Source: Alphaproteobacteria bacterium
Lineage (GTDB): Bacteria > Pseudomonadota > Alphaproteobacteria > Rhizobiales > Xanthobacteraceae
Length of the DNA stretch: 64,000 nucleotides
Direction: 5' to 3'
Assembly (NCBI GenBank): GCA_005884765.1
Contig: VAZV01000133.1
Coordinates: 1 to 64,000 of the forward strand
A program made the position numbers and the translations under genes. Shown piece by piece: positions 1 through 7,630 of this stretch (position 1 is the stretch's first letter; the number at the start of each line of letters is the position of its first letter). The notes beneath the pieces are model-generated. The model had not been told where the DNA came from. It did not search any database and was given only the letters and a program-made list of their open reading frames with translations.

Positions 1-52
1 CGGTGGCTGAGAGCGTGTTGTGCTCCCGTCTGCACGGCTAGGGAGCGCACCA

Positions 53-751
53 ATGCAGCAGCGAAACAACAACTTCCTTTTAAACCGACTTGAGCCAGAC
101 GTTTTGAACTGGATAACGTCGCAGCTGTTGCTGGTCGACTTGCCTCGTGGCCAAGTGCTTGCCGAACCCGACCAACAAATCGACAAGGTGTATTTCCCGC
201 ATTCCGGCGTGATCTCTTGCGTCGTCGAGTTGAGAAGCGGCGATGCGATTGAGACCGGGATGATCGGCAAGGATGGAGCATTCGGTGCCGGTCACGCCTT
301 TGATGGTCGAGTATCTATGAACCGCGCTGTTATGCAGGCTTCCGGGGTGGCGTCGGTCATATCGTCTGATCGACTTGAAGGCGTCGCCAACGAATTTCCA
401 GCTTTAAAGAAGCTGCTTCTCGACTACGAGCACTTCCTTTTGACTCAGGTGCAGCAGACGGCTGCCTGCAACGCGGTTCACGACGTGCAAGCCCGCACGT
501 GCAAATGGTTACTACGAATGCACGAGCTTGCCGGACCCGAACTTCTGCTGACTCAGGAGTTTTTGGCCCAAATGATGGGGGTCCAGCGTACCAGTGTGAC
601 TGGAGCTGCGAGCGAATTGCAGGAGGCGGGATTAATCACCTACGCGCGGGGCCACATTCGGATCAATGAAATTGGCAGGGTGAGGCAGCGCGCTTGCGAA
701 TGCGACGAAGACATAAGGTCGCATTATCGGCGAATAATGAAGACAAACTAA
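53..751 (+). CDS. Crp/Fnr-family transcriptional regulator
   Basis: This 232-residue protein has the two-part layout of Crp/Fnr regulators. Residues of roughly 25-120 form a cyclic-nucleotide-binding-like beta-roll (LPRGQVLAEPDQ, then YFPHSGVIS). Near residues 165-215 lies a winged helix with LTQEFLAQMMGVQRTSV as the recognition region. I see no Fnr-type N-terminal cysteine cluster, so an iron-sulfur oxygen sensor is unlikely; the effector is unknown. I chose the ATG at 53; a GTG at 20 would add eleven residues. It stands alone, with a non-coding stretch after it. Family assignment is firm, regulon unknown. Confidence 0.85.
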   Translation: MQQRNNNFLLNRLEPDVLNWITSQLLLVDLPRGQVLAEPDQQIDKVYFPHSGVISCVVELRSGDAIETGMIGKDGAFGAGHAFDGRVSMNRAVMQASGVASVISSDRLEGVANEFPALKKLLLDYEHFLLTQVQQTAACNAVHDVQARTCKWLLRMHELAGPELLLTQEFLAQMMGVQRTSVTGAASELQEAGLITYARGHIRINEIGRVRQRACECDEDIRSHYRRIMKTN

Positions 752-1073
752 GCCAACCGGCTTGGATTTGAGCGCCGGGTTTTTCTGACGGCAGCATCAC
801 AAGCGGTTTCGCCCCGTCCTCCGTGCTGCTACCCTCGGTGCGACGCTTGGCGACTCCGAATCCCTCACCCTCCGTGCCATCGTGATCGGCGAGACTCCGG
901 AGCGCGGGAAGTGAAGCCACCCGTTGACATCCCCGTCACCGATGCCAAGATCGGCGCGCCACGGCGGACCGGGCGGATGTACCCCGGAGGCGAGCGCGGG
1001 GCCTCGGAGCGATCCGGGGCCCTCACTTTTTGGCTTCCCTCTTCGCGCTTAAAATTCGGCCGCGTGGGCCATA
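752..1073. other. Intergenic stretch without a recognised gene
   Basis: No convincing gene is seen here. A weak hairpin follows the regulator stop (AAGCC/GGCTT near 752-765) with a short T-run about 20 bases later; it could end the regulator transcript but is not a clean terminator. The 72-codon frame at 911-1129 has no ribosome site or recognisable content. Confidence 0.4.
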
Positions 1074-1110
1074 AAAAACTCCCGTCCGCGCGAGGAGCAG
1101 CGGACGGGAC
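1074..1110 (-). terminator. Rho-independent terminator of the 32-residue gene
   Basis: Perfect 9-bp arms, CCCGTCCGC at 1081-1089 and GCGGACGGG at 1100-1108, are followed on the minus strand by a T-run (complement of the A-run near 1074-1079). It lies 16 bases past the stop of the small minus-strand gene at 1126. Confidence 0.75.
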
Positions 1111-1125
1111 GAAGTACCAAAGCTT

Positions 1126-1224
1126 TTAGTACCGGGCCCACCAAACAACCGCCAACCACGGCATCAAGCCTGTCACCCAAATAGCCACCGCCATCCAGTC
1201 GGCCCTAAGAAATCTTCGCTGCAT
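1126..1224 (-). CDS. Small single-span membrane protein, 32 residues
   Basis: I do not recognise a family. The frame encodes 32 residues: a basic start (MQRRFLRADW) followed by a hydrophobic, tryptophan-rich stretch (about residues 10-29) ending ARY, which suggests one membrane segment with the N terminus in the cytoplasm. The evidence for a real gene is contextual: a strong GGAGG sits about eight bases before the ATG, and a clean intrinsic terminator lies just past the stop. It has no operon partner. It may be a stress-type small membrane protein, but that is a guess. Confidence 0.6.
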   Translation of the reverse strand: MQRRFLRADWMAVAIWVTGLMPWLAVVWWARY

Positions 1225-1669
1225 CGGTCCCCTCCGATATACGAGGAATTCTGCCATCACTTACTCAGGCCCCACCTAGTTTACCGCGATCTATTGAGGC
1301 TCAAAAAGGGCGAGTTTAAAGCCAAAAAAGGCCATTTTGGTCGAGTCCCGAACTGCACGTGAGCCAAGTCGGACGACGCACCTCATCTGCGTGCTGCTGA
1401 TCGCGGCGGGTTTAAGCTGTATCCGCTGGAAGCAACCGTTGATGCGGGAGGCAGAAATAAAACCTGCGAGCCCTGCTTCCTTGCTTCAGGCGTCCGGGTT
1501 TTCGCGACCCTTTTTCTGTTTAGAAGTTAGAGATGAAGGGTTGGTCCTCAAAAGCTCTAACTTCTGTAGGTGGTGGAGATACCCGCGTATCTCTGCAGAT
1601 GAGTTCTTGGCCCGTGTTGCCCCGGGCGATCGCGCCGTCCATCGTCTGCGCCCGCCAACCCGCGCCGCG
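1225..1669. other. Intergenic stretch with two consecutive hairpins
   Basis: No gene is convincing. The plus-strand frame at 1337-1945 runs largely antisense to the glycosyltransferase and has no family features. The notable content is the hairpin pair at 1522-1593, listed separately. Confidence 0.4.
1522..1593. repeat. Two adjacent inverted repeats (possible structured RNA)
   Basis: The first is an 11-bp perfect inverted repeat, AGAAGTTAGAG at 1522-1532 with CTCTAACTTCT at 1555-1565, around a 22-base loop. The second, ten bases on, is GAGATAC at 1576-1582 with GTATCTC at 1587-1593 around a 4-base loop. Neither is followed by a T-run on either strand, so a plain terminator is unlikely. It lies about 75 bases past the stop of the minus-strand glycosyltransferase. 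Confidence 0.6.
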
Positions 1670-2605
1670 TCACTTCGTGCTAGCGGGAGGCTGCGACAGA
1701 TAGGCCAGCAGCTTCATTTCGCGGCGACCGCGCGTCACCGTATCCAGTACCAGTCCCGACGATGCCGACAACAACGCCACGATCATCAGGCCCATCGACA
1801 GCACCGCGGTCGGCAGCCGGGGGACAAGGCCGGTTTCCAGGTAGGTGACGACGATCGGAACGGCGAGGGCGATCGAGAGCAGCGCCAGAAAAATCCCGAT
1901 CGCGGTAAAGAAGCGCAATGGCTTTTCCGACCGGTAGAGCTTTAAAATGGTGCCGATAATCCGCAAACCGTCTCGCCAGGTATTGAGCTTGCTGAACGAT
2001 CCCTCCGGCCGCGCATAATAGGGCGTTTCGACCTCGGCGACCGGCAGCGCCAGCTCAAGCGCATGAACGCTCAGCTCGGTTTCGATTTCAAATCCGTCTG
2101 ACAGTACCGGAAACGATTTGACGAAGCGGCGCGAGAACACGCGATAGCCGGAGAGAATATCCTTGAAGGCCTTGCCAAACACCTGCGACAGGAAGCTCGT
2201 CAGCATCCAGTTGCCGGTGCGATGGCCGCGCCGGTAGGCCGCTTCGGACTGATCGACGCGAAGGCCCACGACCATATCGAGATGCTCCGACAGCAGTACA
2301 TCGATCATGCGCGGCGCGCTCGGCGCATCGTAAGTTGCGTCGCCGTCGACCAGCACATAGACGTCGGCGTCGACGTCGGCGAACATGCGCCGGACCACAT
2401 GGCCCTTGCCCTGGCGGTATTCGCTGCGCACCTCAGCACCCGCCTCGCGGGCGACCGCGGCGGTCCGATCAGACGAATTGTTGTCGTAGACATAGATCTG
2501 GGCCGACGGCAGCGCTTTACGAAAATCGCCGACGACCGTTGCGACCGCGGCCTCCTCGTTGAAGCACGGCACCAGTACGGCAATCCGCATCGCTTGAAGT
2601 GTCAT
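1670..2605 (-). CDS. Family 2 glycosyltransferase with C-terminal membrane anchor
   Basis: This 311-residue protein is a GT-A fold family 2 transferase. It starts with a nucleotide-sugar site (VLVPCFNEE, YVYDNNSSD) and has the metal-binding DGDATYD near residue 90 and the acceptor-region FKDILSGYRVFSR. Two hydrophobic segments follow at about 233-255 and 265-290, as in dolichyl/polyprenyl-phosphate sugar transferases of the DPM1/GtrB type. It probably moves a sugar from a nucleotide donor to a polyprenyl phosphate at the inner membrane; the sugar cannot be told. It is monocistronic in this window. A second ATG at 2590 is possible, and neither start has a strong ribosome site. Confidence 0.85.
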   Translation of the reverse strand: MTLQAMRIAVLVPCFNEEAAVATVVGDFRKALPSAQIYVYDNNSSDRTAAVAREAGAEVRSEYRQGKGHVVRRMFADVDADVYVLVDGDATYDAPSAPRMIDVLLSEHLDMVVGLRVDQSEAAYRRGHRTGNWMLTSFLSQVFGKAFKDILSGYRVFSRRFVKSFPVLSDGFEIETELSVHALELALPVAEVETPYYARPEGSFSKLNTWRDGLRIIGTILKLYRSEKPLRFFTAIGIFLALLSIALAVPIVVTYLETGLVPRLPTAVLSMGLMIVALLSASSGLVLDTVTRGRREMKLLAYLSQPPASTK

Positions 2606-2921
2606 TTGCAGAAACGCCCGTCGGTTGAGACCGACTCAAGGGTAGCATGATCGGGCTTTTGCCGCCCGCTTAAGCGGGGCATCGTCCACTACTTCCGCCG
2701 GCCGTGTCAGCGAGCCGAATAGCCGAATCGCAGAAAAGCATGGAGGCGGGAACCGTATAATACGGCGTTAAGAGGGGTAGCTTAAGAGGAACGCCGGATT
2801 AACCAGGCAAATTTCCGGCCGTGACCGAGGCAAGCTGCGGGATAGCGTTCCCCAAGCCGCGAACGCAAGATCAGGCCAATCCACCCAATCGCCAGCCGCG
2901 CGAAGCTCAAGGGTCGGTCGA
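2606..2921. other. Intergenic stretch upstream of the glycosyltransferase
   Basis: No gene recognised. It holds a 14-bp perfect palindrome at 2665-2678 about 60 bases before the glycosyltransferase start, listed separately. The remaining short frames overlap the PilZ gene and carry no family signature. Confidence 0.4.
2665..2678. promoter_or_regulatory. Perfect palindrome upstream of the glycosyltransferase
   Basis: CCCGCTTAAGCGGG is fully self-complementary and has no T-run on either side. It lies 60 bases upstream of the minus-strand glycosyltransferase start, so an operator is possible; chance is not excluded. Confidence 0.25.
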
Positions 2922-3179
2922 TCAGCTTTCAAACGCCACGCCAAAAAAATCGCCCTGGCGCCAAACCAATCGGCACATCCGAACCGATCTGAAATTGTCA
3001 AAGGACAATGCAAATTCCAGCGGCATGATTTTCAGGCCCTGGAGGCGAATACCGGCACCGGAATTTGTGACGTCGTGAACCGTGCAAGCATGGACGCCGG
3101 CGCCTTCGCTGAAAAACAGCAGCGCGCCTTTGGATATCTTCGTCCTTCCGATGGATCTCCGATCACTCGCTTCCGTCAT
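2922..3179 (-). CDS. PilZ-domain protein
   Basis: A compact PilZ protein of about 85 residues. It carries the c-di-GMP arginine motif RxxxR (RSIGR, residues about 8-12), then a strand FFSEGAGVHACTV, the second motif DVTNSGAG (DxTxxG instead of the usual DxSxxG), and the closing CRLVWRQGDFFGVAFES. Single-domain PilZ proteins act as c-di-GMP-responsive adaptors, often for surface polysaccharide or motility. Its place near an exopolysaccharide locus fits, but a direct link is inference. The start at 3179 was chosen because the conserved part begins directly after it; a longer frame reaches 3281. Confidence 0.7.
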   Translation of the reverse strand: MTEASDRRSIGRTKISKGALLFFSEGAGVHACTVHDVTNSGAGIRLQGLKIMPLEFALSFDNFRSVRMCRLVWRQGDFFGVAFES

Positions 3180-3396
3180 GCGCGTACTCGATGAACTTCT
3201 TATAGATCCAACGGTGTCCGTCATGGCGCCGCCATACCCTGCCATGGACGAGGCGCCCCGTGATCGATCGCCGCGGGACAATCACGGTCCATAGATGCCA
3301 GACCTGCGTCCAGGTGGTTGGCGGGTCGAGATGCATCGAAGTATGTCGGTCGCTGTCGGCAATCATTGCGTGGGGGCTCGCGAAGGATAGGGGGCT

Positions 3397-3759
3397 TTAG
3401 AAATCCGTTTCAGGGTCATTGATCTTTGCCAACTGCCGGGACAAAACGGCAATGGTGCTCTGGATGTTGTCCCGGCGTGCGCACATCGCTCTTGCCCCGA
3501 CCGGGTAGGCGAAGCTTGTGGGGTCGCGGACCTGAGATCCTTCCAGAATGGCATCGATGCTGGCGTTGAGGCTGGATGCGGCGCGTTCGAGCGCCGCGAT
3601 CATGTTCCTGATCCGCACCGCCGCCGCGCGGTTGTTTTCGGTTTCCTTTTGTCTGCGCCTTTCGTCCTGAACGAAACGTTTGTTAGCGCGCGTGCGAACC
3701 CGGTCTGGCTGATTCCTGCGCTCGGTCACTGTTGTCTCAAGATAGTACTGGTCCGCCAT
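3397..3759 (-). CDS. Conserved helical protein of unknown function
   Basis: I do not recognise a named family. The 120 residues are very rich in Arg, Glu and Gln through residues 12-45 (TERRNQPDRVRTRANKR) and then form amphipathic helices with two Cys-free leucine-rich stretches, which suggests a coiled coil in the cytoplasm. The ATG at 3759 has a GGACGGGG sequence upstream. It runs divergently from hldE with a roughly 210-base gap between them. Confidence 0.55.
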   Translation of the reverse strand: MADQYYLETTVTERRNQPDRVRTRANKRFVQDERRRQKETENNRAAAVRIRNMIAALERAASSLNASIDAILEGSQVRDPTSFAYPVGARAMCARRDNIQSTIAVLSRQLAKINDPETDF

Positions 3760-3970
3760 GTGCTGCCCCGTCCTGGTACACTACAAATGGGATTTCGACG
3801 TTCAGACCAGACAATCGCAAGAAGCTTGCCAAGGGAGCGTGCAAGGAGGCGTATCTTCGGACTTTTCGTGTAGTTAACCCTTCGTTGGGGGTATAAACGC
3901 GCCGTAAGATGCGACGCGGCGCAAGCCTTAGACTCCAGGTTTCGGCGCGGCTACCATTCAAGAGGTTGAT

Positions 3971-5440
3971 ATGCGGTCGGCTATATCGAAGGACCTAAGT
4001 TTGCGATCCAGCGATGGACCGCGGAAGATCGTTGCCGTGATCGGCGACATCATGGTCGATCGTTACCTGACCGGCAGGATCGAGCGCATTTCGCCCGAGG
4101 CGCCGGTCCCCGTGCTCGTTCATAATCACGAGAGGACCGTTGCTGGCGGTGCCGCAAACGTTGCGATGAATATCGCGTCGCTCGGCTGCGCTGTCCATTT
4201 GGTCGGAGCAATCGGCTCGGATGCCGACGGTGAAGATATAAGAACTCTTTTGTCCGATGCCGGGATTTCGCCGGAGTGGCTCGTGGTGGACCCTGGTCGG
4301 CCGACCATCAGCAAAACCCGCATCGTGAGCGGTCGTCAGCAGTTGGTCCGGATCGATCGCGAATTGACCGGGCGCCTCGCGTCCGAGGTCGAAGAGCGGA
4401 TAATTCGTGCGGCAGGGGCCGCGATTTCAAAAGCCGACATCGTGGTATTGTCGGACTACGCCAAGGGCGTGTTCGGTGATCGCGTGCTGCTGGAAGTGAT
4501 CGGTGCGGCCAAATCGGCTGGCAAGCGCGTGCTTGTCGATCCTAAGCGGCGCACTTTTGAAGTCTACCGTGGCGCCGACGTCATCAAACCGAACGCAGGC
4601 GAGCTTTCGGCAGCGACCGGGTTGCCGTGCGCCACCGATCAGGACCTTGAGGCGGCAGCTCTCGAACTGACAAAGCAGTTTGCGGGGACACTGGTGGTTA
4701 CTCGCGGCGAAGCCGGGCTTTCACTGTTTTCGCCGGGGCAACCCGCGCGCCACATCACCACCGTCGCCCAGGAAGTCGCGGACGTTTCAGGTGCAGGCGA
4801 TACGGCGCTGGCCGCGCTGGCCGTCGCTATGGCCGAAGGGTTGCCAATCGACGATGCGGCGGTGATCTCGAACTTCGCTGCTGGAATTGCGGTCGGCAAG
4901 CTCGGAACCGCCGTCATTAGCCGAAAGGAACTAAATACGGCGCTGTTGCGCGCGTCGGAAGCGGATTATCACCCGGGTGCTCTGACGAATCTTGCGGCTG
5001 CGGCTGAGATGGCTAACGCTTGGCGGTTGGCGGGTGAGCGCGTCGTCTTTGCCAATGGGTGCTTCGATCTCGTGCATGCCGGCCATATCGAATTGCTTAC
5101 GTCGGCGGCCGCTGAGGGCGACCGTCTCATCGTCGGGCTCAATTCAGATGCTTCAGTCAGGAGGCTAAAGGGGCCGACGCGGCCGATCCAGACCGAGGCA
5201 GACCGTGCTCGGATCGTGGGCGCGCTCAGGGCGGTCGATCTCGTCGTGCTGTTTGATGAGGACACGCCCTTGGCCCTGATCGATGCGATCTGTCCGGATG
5301 TCCTGGTAAAGGGGGCCGACTATACGGAAGATAAAGTGGTGGGTGGCGACCTCGTGAAGTCGCGCGGAGGGAGGGTTGCGCTCGTTCCGCTCGTTGTTGG
5401 CCGTTCCTCAACGACGATTGTGGAAAGGATGAGATCGTGA
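3971..5440 (+). CDS. hldE: Bifunctional heptose-7-phosphate kinase / heptose-1-phosphate adenylyltransferase
   Basis: The 489 residues carry both HldE activities. The N-terminal half is a PfkB-type sugar kinase (GDIMVDRYL, GGAANVAMN, and the catalytic DVSGAGDT at about residues 271-278). The C-terminal part, from about 350, is a nucleotidyltransferase with FANGCFDLVHAGH (about 359-371). The enzyme phosphorylates D-glycero-beta-D-manno-heptose 7-phosphate and adenylates the 1-phosphate on the way to ADP-heptose for the lipopolysaccharide core. Length is normal for the fused form. The other heptose genes (gmhA, gmhB, hldD) are not in the window. A TTAACC hexamer lies 97 bases upstream. Confidence 0.95.
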   Translation: MRSAISKDLSLRSSDGPRKIVAVIGDIMVDRYLTGRIERISPEAPVPVLVHNHERTVAGGAANVAMNIASLGCAVHLVGAIGSDADGEDIRTLLSDAGISPEWLVVDPGRPTISKTRIVSGRQQLVRIDRELTGRLASEVEERIIRAAGAAISKADIVVLSDYAKGVFGDRVLLEVIGAAKSAGKRVLVDPKRRTFEVYRGADVIKPNAGELSAATGLPCATDQDLEAAALELTKQFAGTLVVTRGEAGLSLFSPGQPARHITTVAQEVADVSGAGDTALAALAVAMAEGLPIDDAAVISNFAAGIAVGKLGTAVISRKELNTALLRASEADYHPGALTNLAAAAEMANAWRLAGERVVFANGCFDLVHAGHIELLTSAAAEGDRLIVGLNSDASVRRLKGPTRPIQTEADRARIVGALRAVDLVVLFDEDTPLALIDAICPDVLVKGADYTEDKVVGGDLVKSRGGRVALVPLVVGRSSTTIVERMRS

Positions 5441-5441
5441 C

Positions 5442-5460
5442 CTCGCGGCCTCTCCGCGAG
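5442..5460 (+). terminator. Hairpin just past hldE
   Basis: CTCGCGG at 5442-5448 pairs with CCGCGAG at 5454-5460 around a five-base loop, directly after the hldE stop. There is no T-run, so it may only protect the 3' end or act with Rho. Confidence 0.4.
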
Positions 5461-5544
5461 CTGACCAGAACAAACACGAGCCCGGATGGAATTTTGTATC
5501 GGCTGACGTAATATCAGAACGGTACTATGGCATCCGGAAGCTAG

Positions 5545-5922
5545 CTAGCGTCGAATACCGCGCTCTGGAATGCCAATGCAGGTGGTCGTTCCATCGGTCT
5601 CATGCGCTGCGGTGCTGCAGCGTCGCGCCGGGACGATCTTGGTCGATCCATCCGGGGCTGGTCGGGACATTCCGACCGTAGAGCTCGGGGCCTCCTCGGC
5701 AACCCCTTGCACCGCAGTGGGTGCGGGCGGCGCCGCTTGCCCTGTAATGGGCGGAGGCGGCGCCGTGCCGGTGCTGGGCGGGGAGCCGACACCGGCCATC
5801 CCGCTCGGCGCGCCGACCGATCCGGAAGGCACATCGCTGCCTTGGGCGAGAGCCAATCCGACCGGAAGGATCACGGCGAGTAGGCCAAGGGTTATCACTC
5901 TGGGTCCAGCGAAGGTCTTCAT
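5545..5922 (-). CDS. Exported Pro/Gly/Ala-rich protein
   Basis: A 125-residue protein with a clear Sec signal (MKTFAGPRVITLGLLAVILP, cleavage probably after LALAQG near residue 28). The mature part is low-complexity, rich in Gly, Pro, Ser and Ala (about residues 30-75), and ends with two cysteines (ARRCST, TTCIG) that could form a periplasmic disulfide. A good ribosome site (AGGAG) precedes the ATG. Function unknown; no partner gene is evident. It is convergent with hldE. Confidence 0.6.
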   Translation of the reverse strand: MKTFAGPRVITLGLLAVILPVGLALAQGSDVPSGSVGAPSGMAGVGSPPSTGTAPPPPITGQAAPPAPTAVQGVAEEAPSSTVGMSRPAPDGSTKIVPARRCSTAAHETDGTTTCIGIPERGIRR

Positions 5923-6060
5923 GGGTCCGCTCCTGATTTCGGTTTAAACCGTCATCGGGGGTGCTTGGTTCCCGCGATATTCAGGCCGGCTCTTGATTTT
6001 AGTGGGGACCGGCTGGGGGTCGATCGCGCTTCGGTCTATCCGGGCCCCTGACCTCTTGTC

Positions 6061-6100
6061 TTGGCCTGACGTAGTTGGCCCTGACATCTCTTGGCCCGAC
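6061..6100. repeat. Three degenerate short direct repeats
   Basis: TTGGCCTGAC (6061-6070), TTGGCCCTGAC (6075-6085) and TTGGCCCGAC (6091-6100) recur at 14- and 16-base steps; a looser copy, TTGGGCC, follows near 6115. They lie about 120-155 bases before the small exported protein at 6217 and could be operator half-sites. Confidence 0.4.
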
Positions 6101-6216
6101 GTCGGTCAGGCTTCTTGGGCCTTGCTTCTTATGGCCGCACGGTCACAATGTCGTCGGTTGTGCCTTAATCCTTTGAACCTATTCTTGTTCAGCAAAACTG
6201 CTTCGCGGAGGGCGTT

Positions 6217-6459
6217 ATGAGAAGGGTCGGACTGTTTGCACTCGCAGTGCTGGTCTTTGCTGCATTAACTTCCCGACCATCGGAGGCGAGGACATACGCG
6301 CATAGGTTCGGCTATTGCCTGCATGCCCTGCATTATGACGACAGCCACAGCAACAGCCTGTCGCCATACAGCTACATCTATCCGGCCGCCAATTGGGGTC
6401 CATTCTTCCAGTGTCGGATGTATTATGGCCCGGTCGCCTATCAGCCTGCGCCGTATTAA
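6217..6459 (+). CDS. Small exported protein
   Basis: 80 residues with a signal peptide (MRRVGLFALAVLVFAAL, cleavage near SEARTYA at about 25). The mature part is rich in Tyr, His, Ser and Pro with two cysteines (GYCLH, FFQCRMYY). GGAGG precedes the ATG at a normal distance. No family recognised; it resembles the many tiny tyrosine-rich secreted proteins of rhizobia. Confidence 0.6.
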   Translation: MRRVGLFALAVLVFAALTSRPSEARTYAHRFGYCLHALHYDDSHSNSLSPYSYIYPAANWGPFFQCRMYYGPVAYQPAPY

Positions 6460-6514
6460 TCGCCGGCGAAGCAGGCCGATCCGCTTGGATTCGCGGGCAT
6501 TCTATTTGGGCACG

Positions 6515-6763
6515 TCAGTGTTTGGTTGCGCTTTGCGCTTCGATCAGAGCCGACCGTGCCAGTGCGTGTTTTAAGAGCTCGAGCCCATCTTTTTCCCGGC
6601 GCGGCTGAAGGTGCCCTTCGGCTGAAATTAACGGCAGTCCAGTCGAGCTATCGTGCCGAACTTTGTCCGACTGCTCGAATTCGACCATCTCGCTTGGTGT
6701 AAGACCGACGAGAATGCGATGGCCATGCTGGTCCAGCAGGTATTCGAAATCGTCGTCATTCAT
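6515..6763 (-). CDS. Small acidic protein of unknown function
   Basis: 82 residues starting MNDDDFEYLLDQHGHRILVG, with LTPSEMVEFEQSD following. It is charged, with no signal peptide and no membrane segment, so probably cytoplasmic. GAAGG lies seven bases before the ATG. I do not recognise a family. Confidence 0.55.
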   Translation of the reverse strand: MNDDDFEYLLDQHGHRILVGLTPSEMVEFEQSDKVRHDSSTGLPLISAEGHLQPRREKDGLELLKHALARSALIEAQSATKH

Positions 6764-6973
6764 GCGCTCGCCTTCGGCTCACTTCCAGGACAGAGCCGGA
6801 CCATAGCGGCACCGCGGGCGACTGGTTTTGCCGAGCATACGAACTTAATGCAACCGACTAGGCTTATTTTGGTGCCGCATCGGCCAAACGGTTGCGGCGC
6901 AATGGGTCAAAAATGCCTCGTCGTGTGCAACGAAGCTCTTGATAAGCTCGAGTGTCGGCGGTTTTAATGCCTG

Positions 6974-7174
6974 ATGGACCCGACTAAAATTCGCATGAGC
7001 TATCTGCTCGTTGTTTTATTCGCTGCGATCATCGCCGCGGCTGTATTGCGTCATGTTCTCCACGTTCATGCGGGTTTCACCCGTAGAGAAATTTTAGAGG
7101 GGGCGCTGGCTTGCGTGGGCCTAACGGTCTGTCTTGCCTTTGCGTTGCGCCGCCGCCGAGATCGAAATCCCTGA
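6974..7174 (+). CDS. Small membrane protein, two spans
   Basis: 66 residues with hydrophobic segments at about 8-25 (SYLLVVLFAAIIAAAVL) and 42-58 (LEGALACVGLTVCLAFAL), a linker holding HVLHVHAGFTRRE, and a basic tail RRRRDRNP, giving both ends in the cytoplasm. The start could also be the ATG eight codons on. No family recognised. Confidence 0.5.
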   Translation: MDPTKIRMSYLLVVLFAAIIAAAVLRHVLHVHAGFTRREILEGALACVGLTVCLAFALRRRRDRNP

Positions 7175-7630
7175 TGCATCTCGCCCACTCGCCTCTTCCC
7201 GATAGCGCAAGAACAGGAAAAGCGCGGCACGCTTTCCGCCAAAACGCATCAGCGGGCTCTGTGGGTCGCGCTTAATGTCACCGTCCTCGATGATCTTGAT
7301 AGACGGTTTTCAGCAAGCCAACGGTCTTTCTGCGCATGAATATCGCGCACGTCGGTCCCCAAGATACCGTGCCCTTTTAAGCTTTGCGTGATTGTCACCA
7401 CGCTGGTCATTGAGTTCATCCGCGAACGCACTATCGGCAAGGTTAATATTTCGTCTTACCGATTGCTTCGCTTCGCTCGGCGCGGATATTCGCGGCAGCA
7501 TCGATGCGCGCCTGGCGGCTGGCCGATAAAGCGCCGACTACCAACAATTGCGAGCGGCTACGACTATGTTAACCAAATCCGTTTAAATTGGACCGTATTG
7601 CGGCTGGATTTTCGGGGTCTCTGTGGGGGA
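7175..7630. other. Intergenic stretch, possible gene remnant on the minus strand
   Basis: No intact gene. A minus-strand stop-free stretch at 7121-7309 reads KIIEDGDIKRDPQSPLMRF and onward in a protein-like way but has no start codon or ribosome site; it may be a fossil. The long upstream extension of the frame that begins at 7631 has no coding character. Confidence 0.35.

Noticed and set aside
1337-1945. 202-codon plus-strand frame
   Set aside because: Its second half is antisense to the well-supported glycosyltransferase, composition is Arg-rich as in mirror frames of GC-rich genes, and no family or ribosome site is seen.
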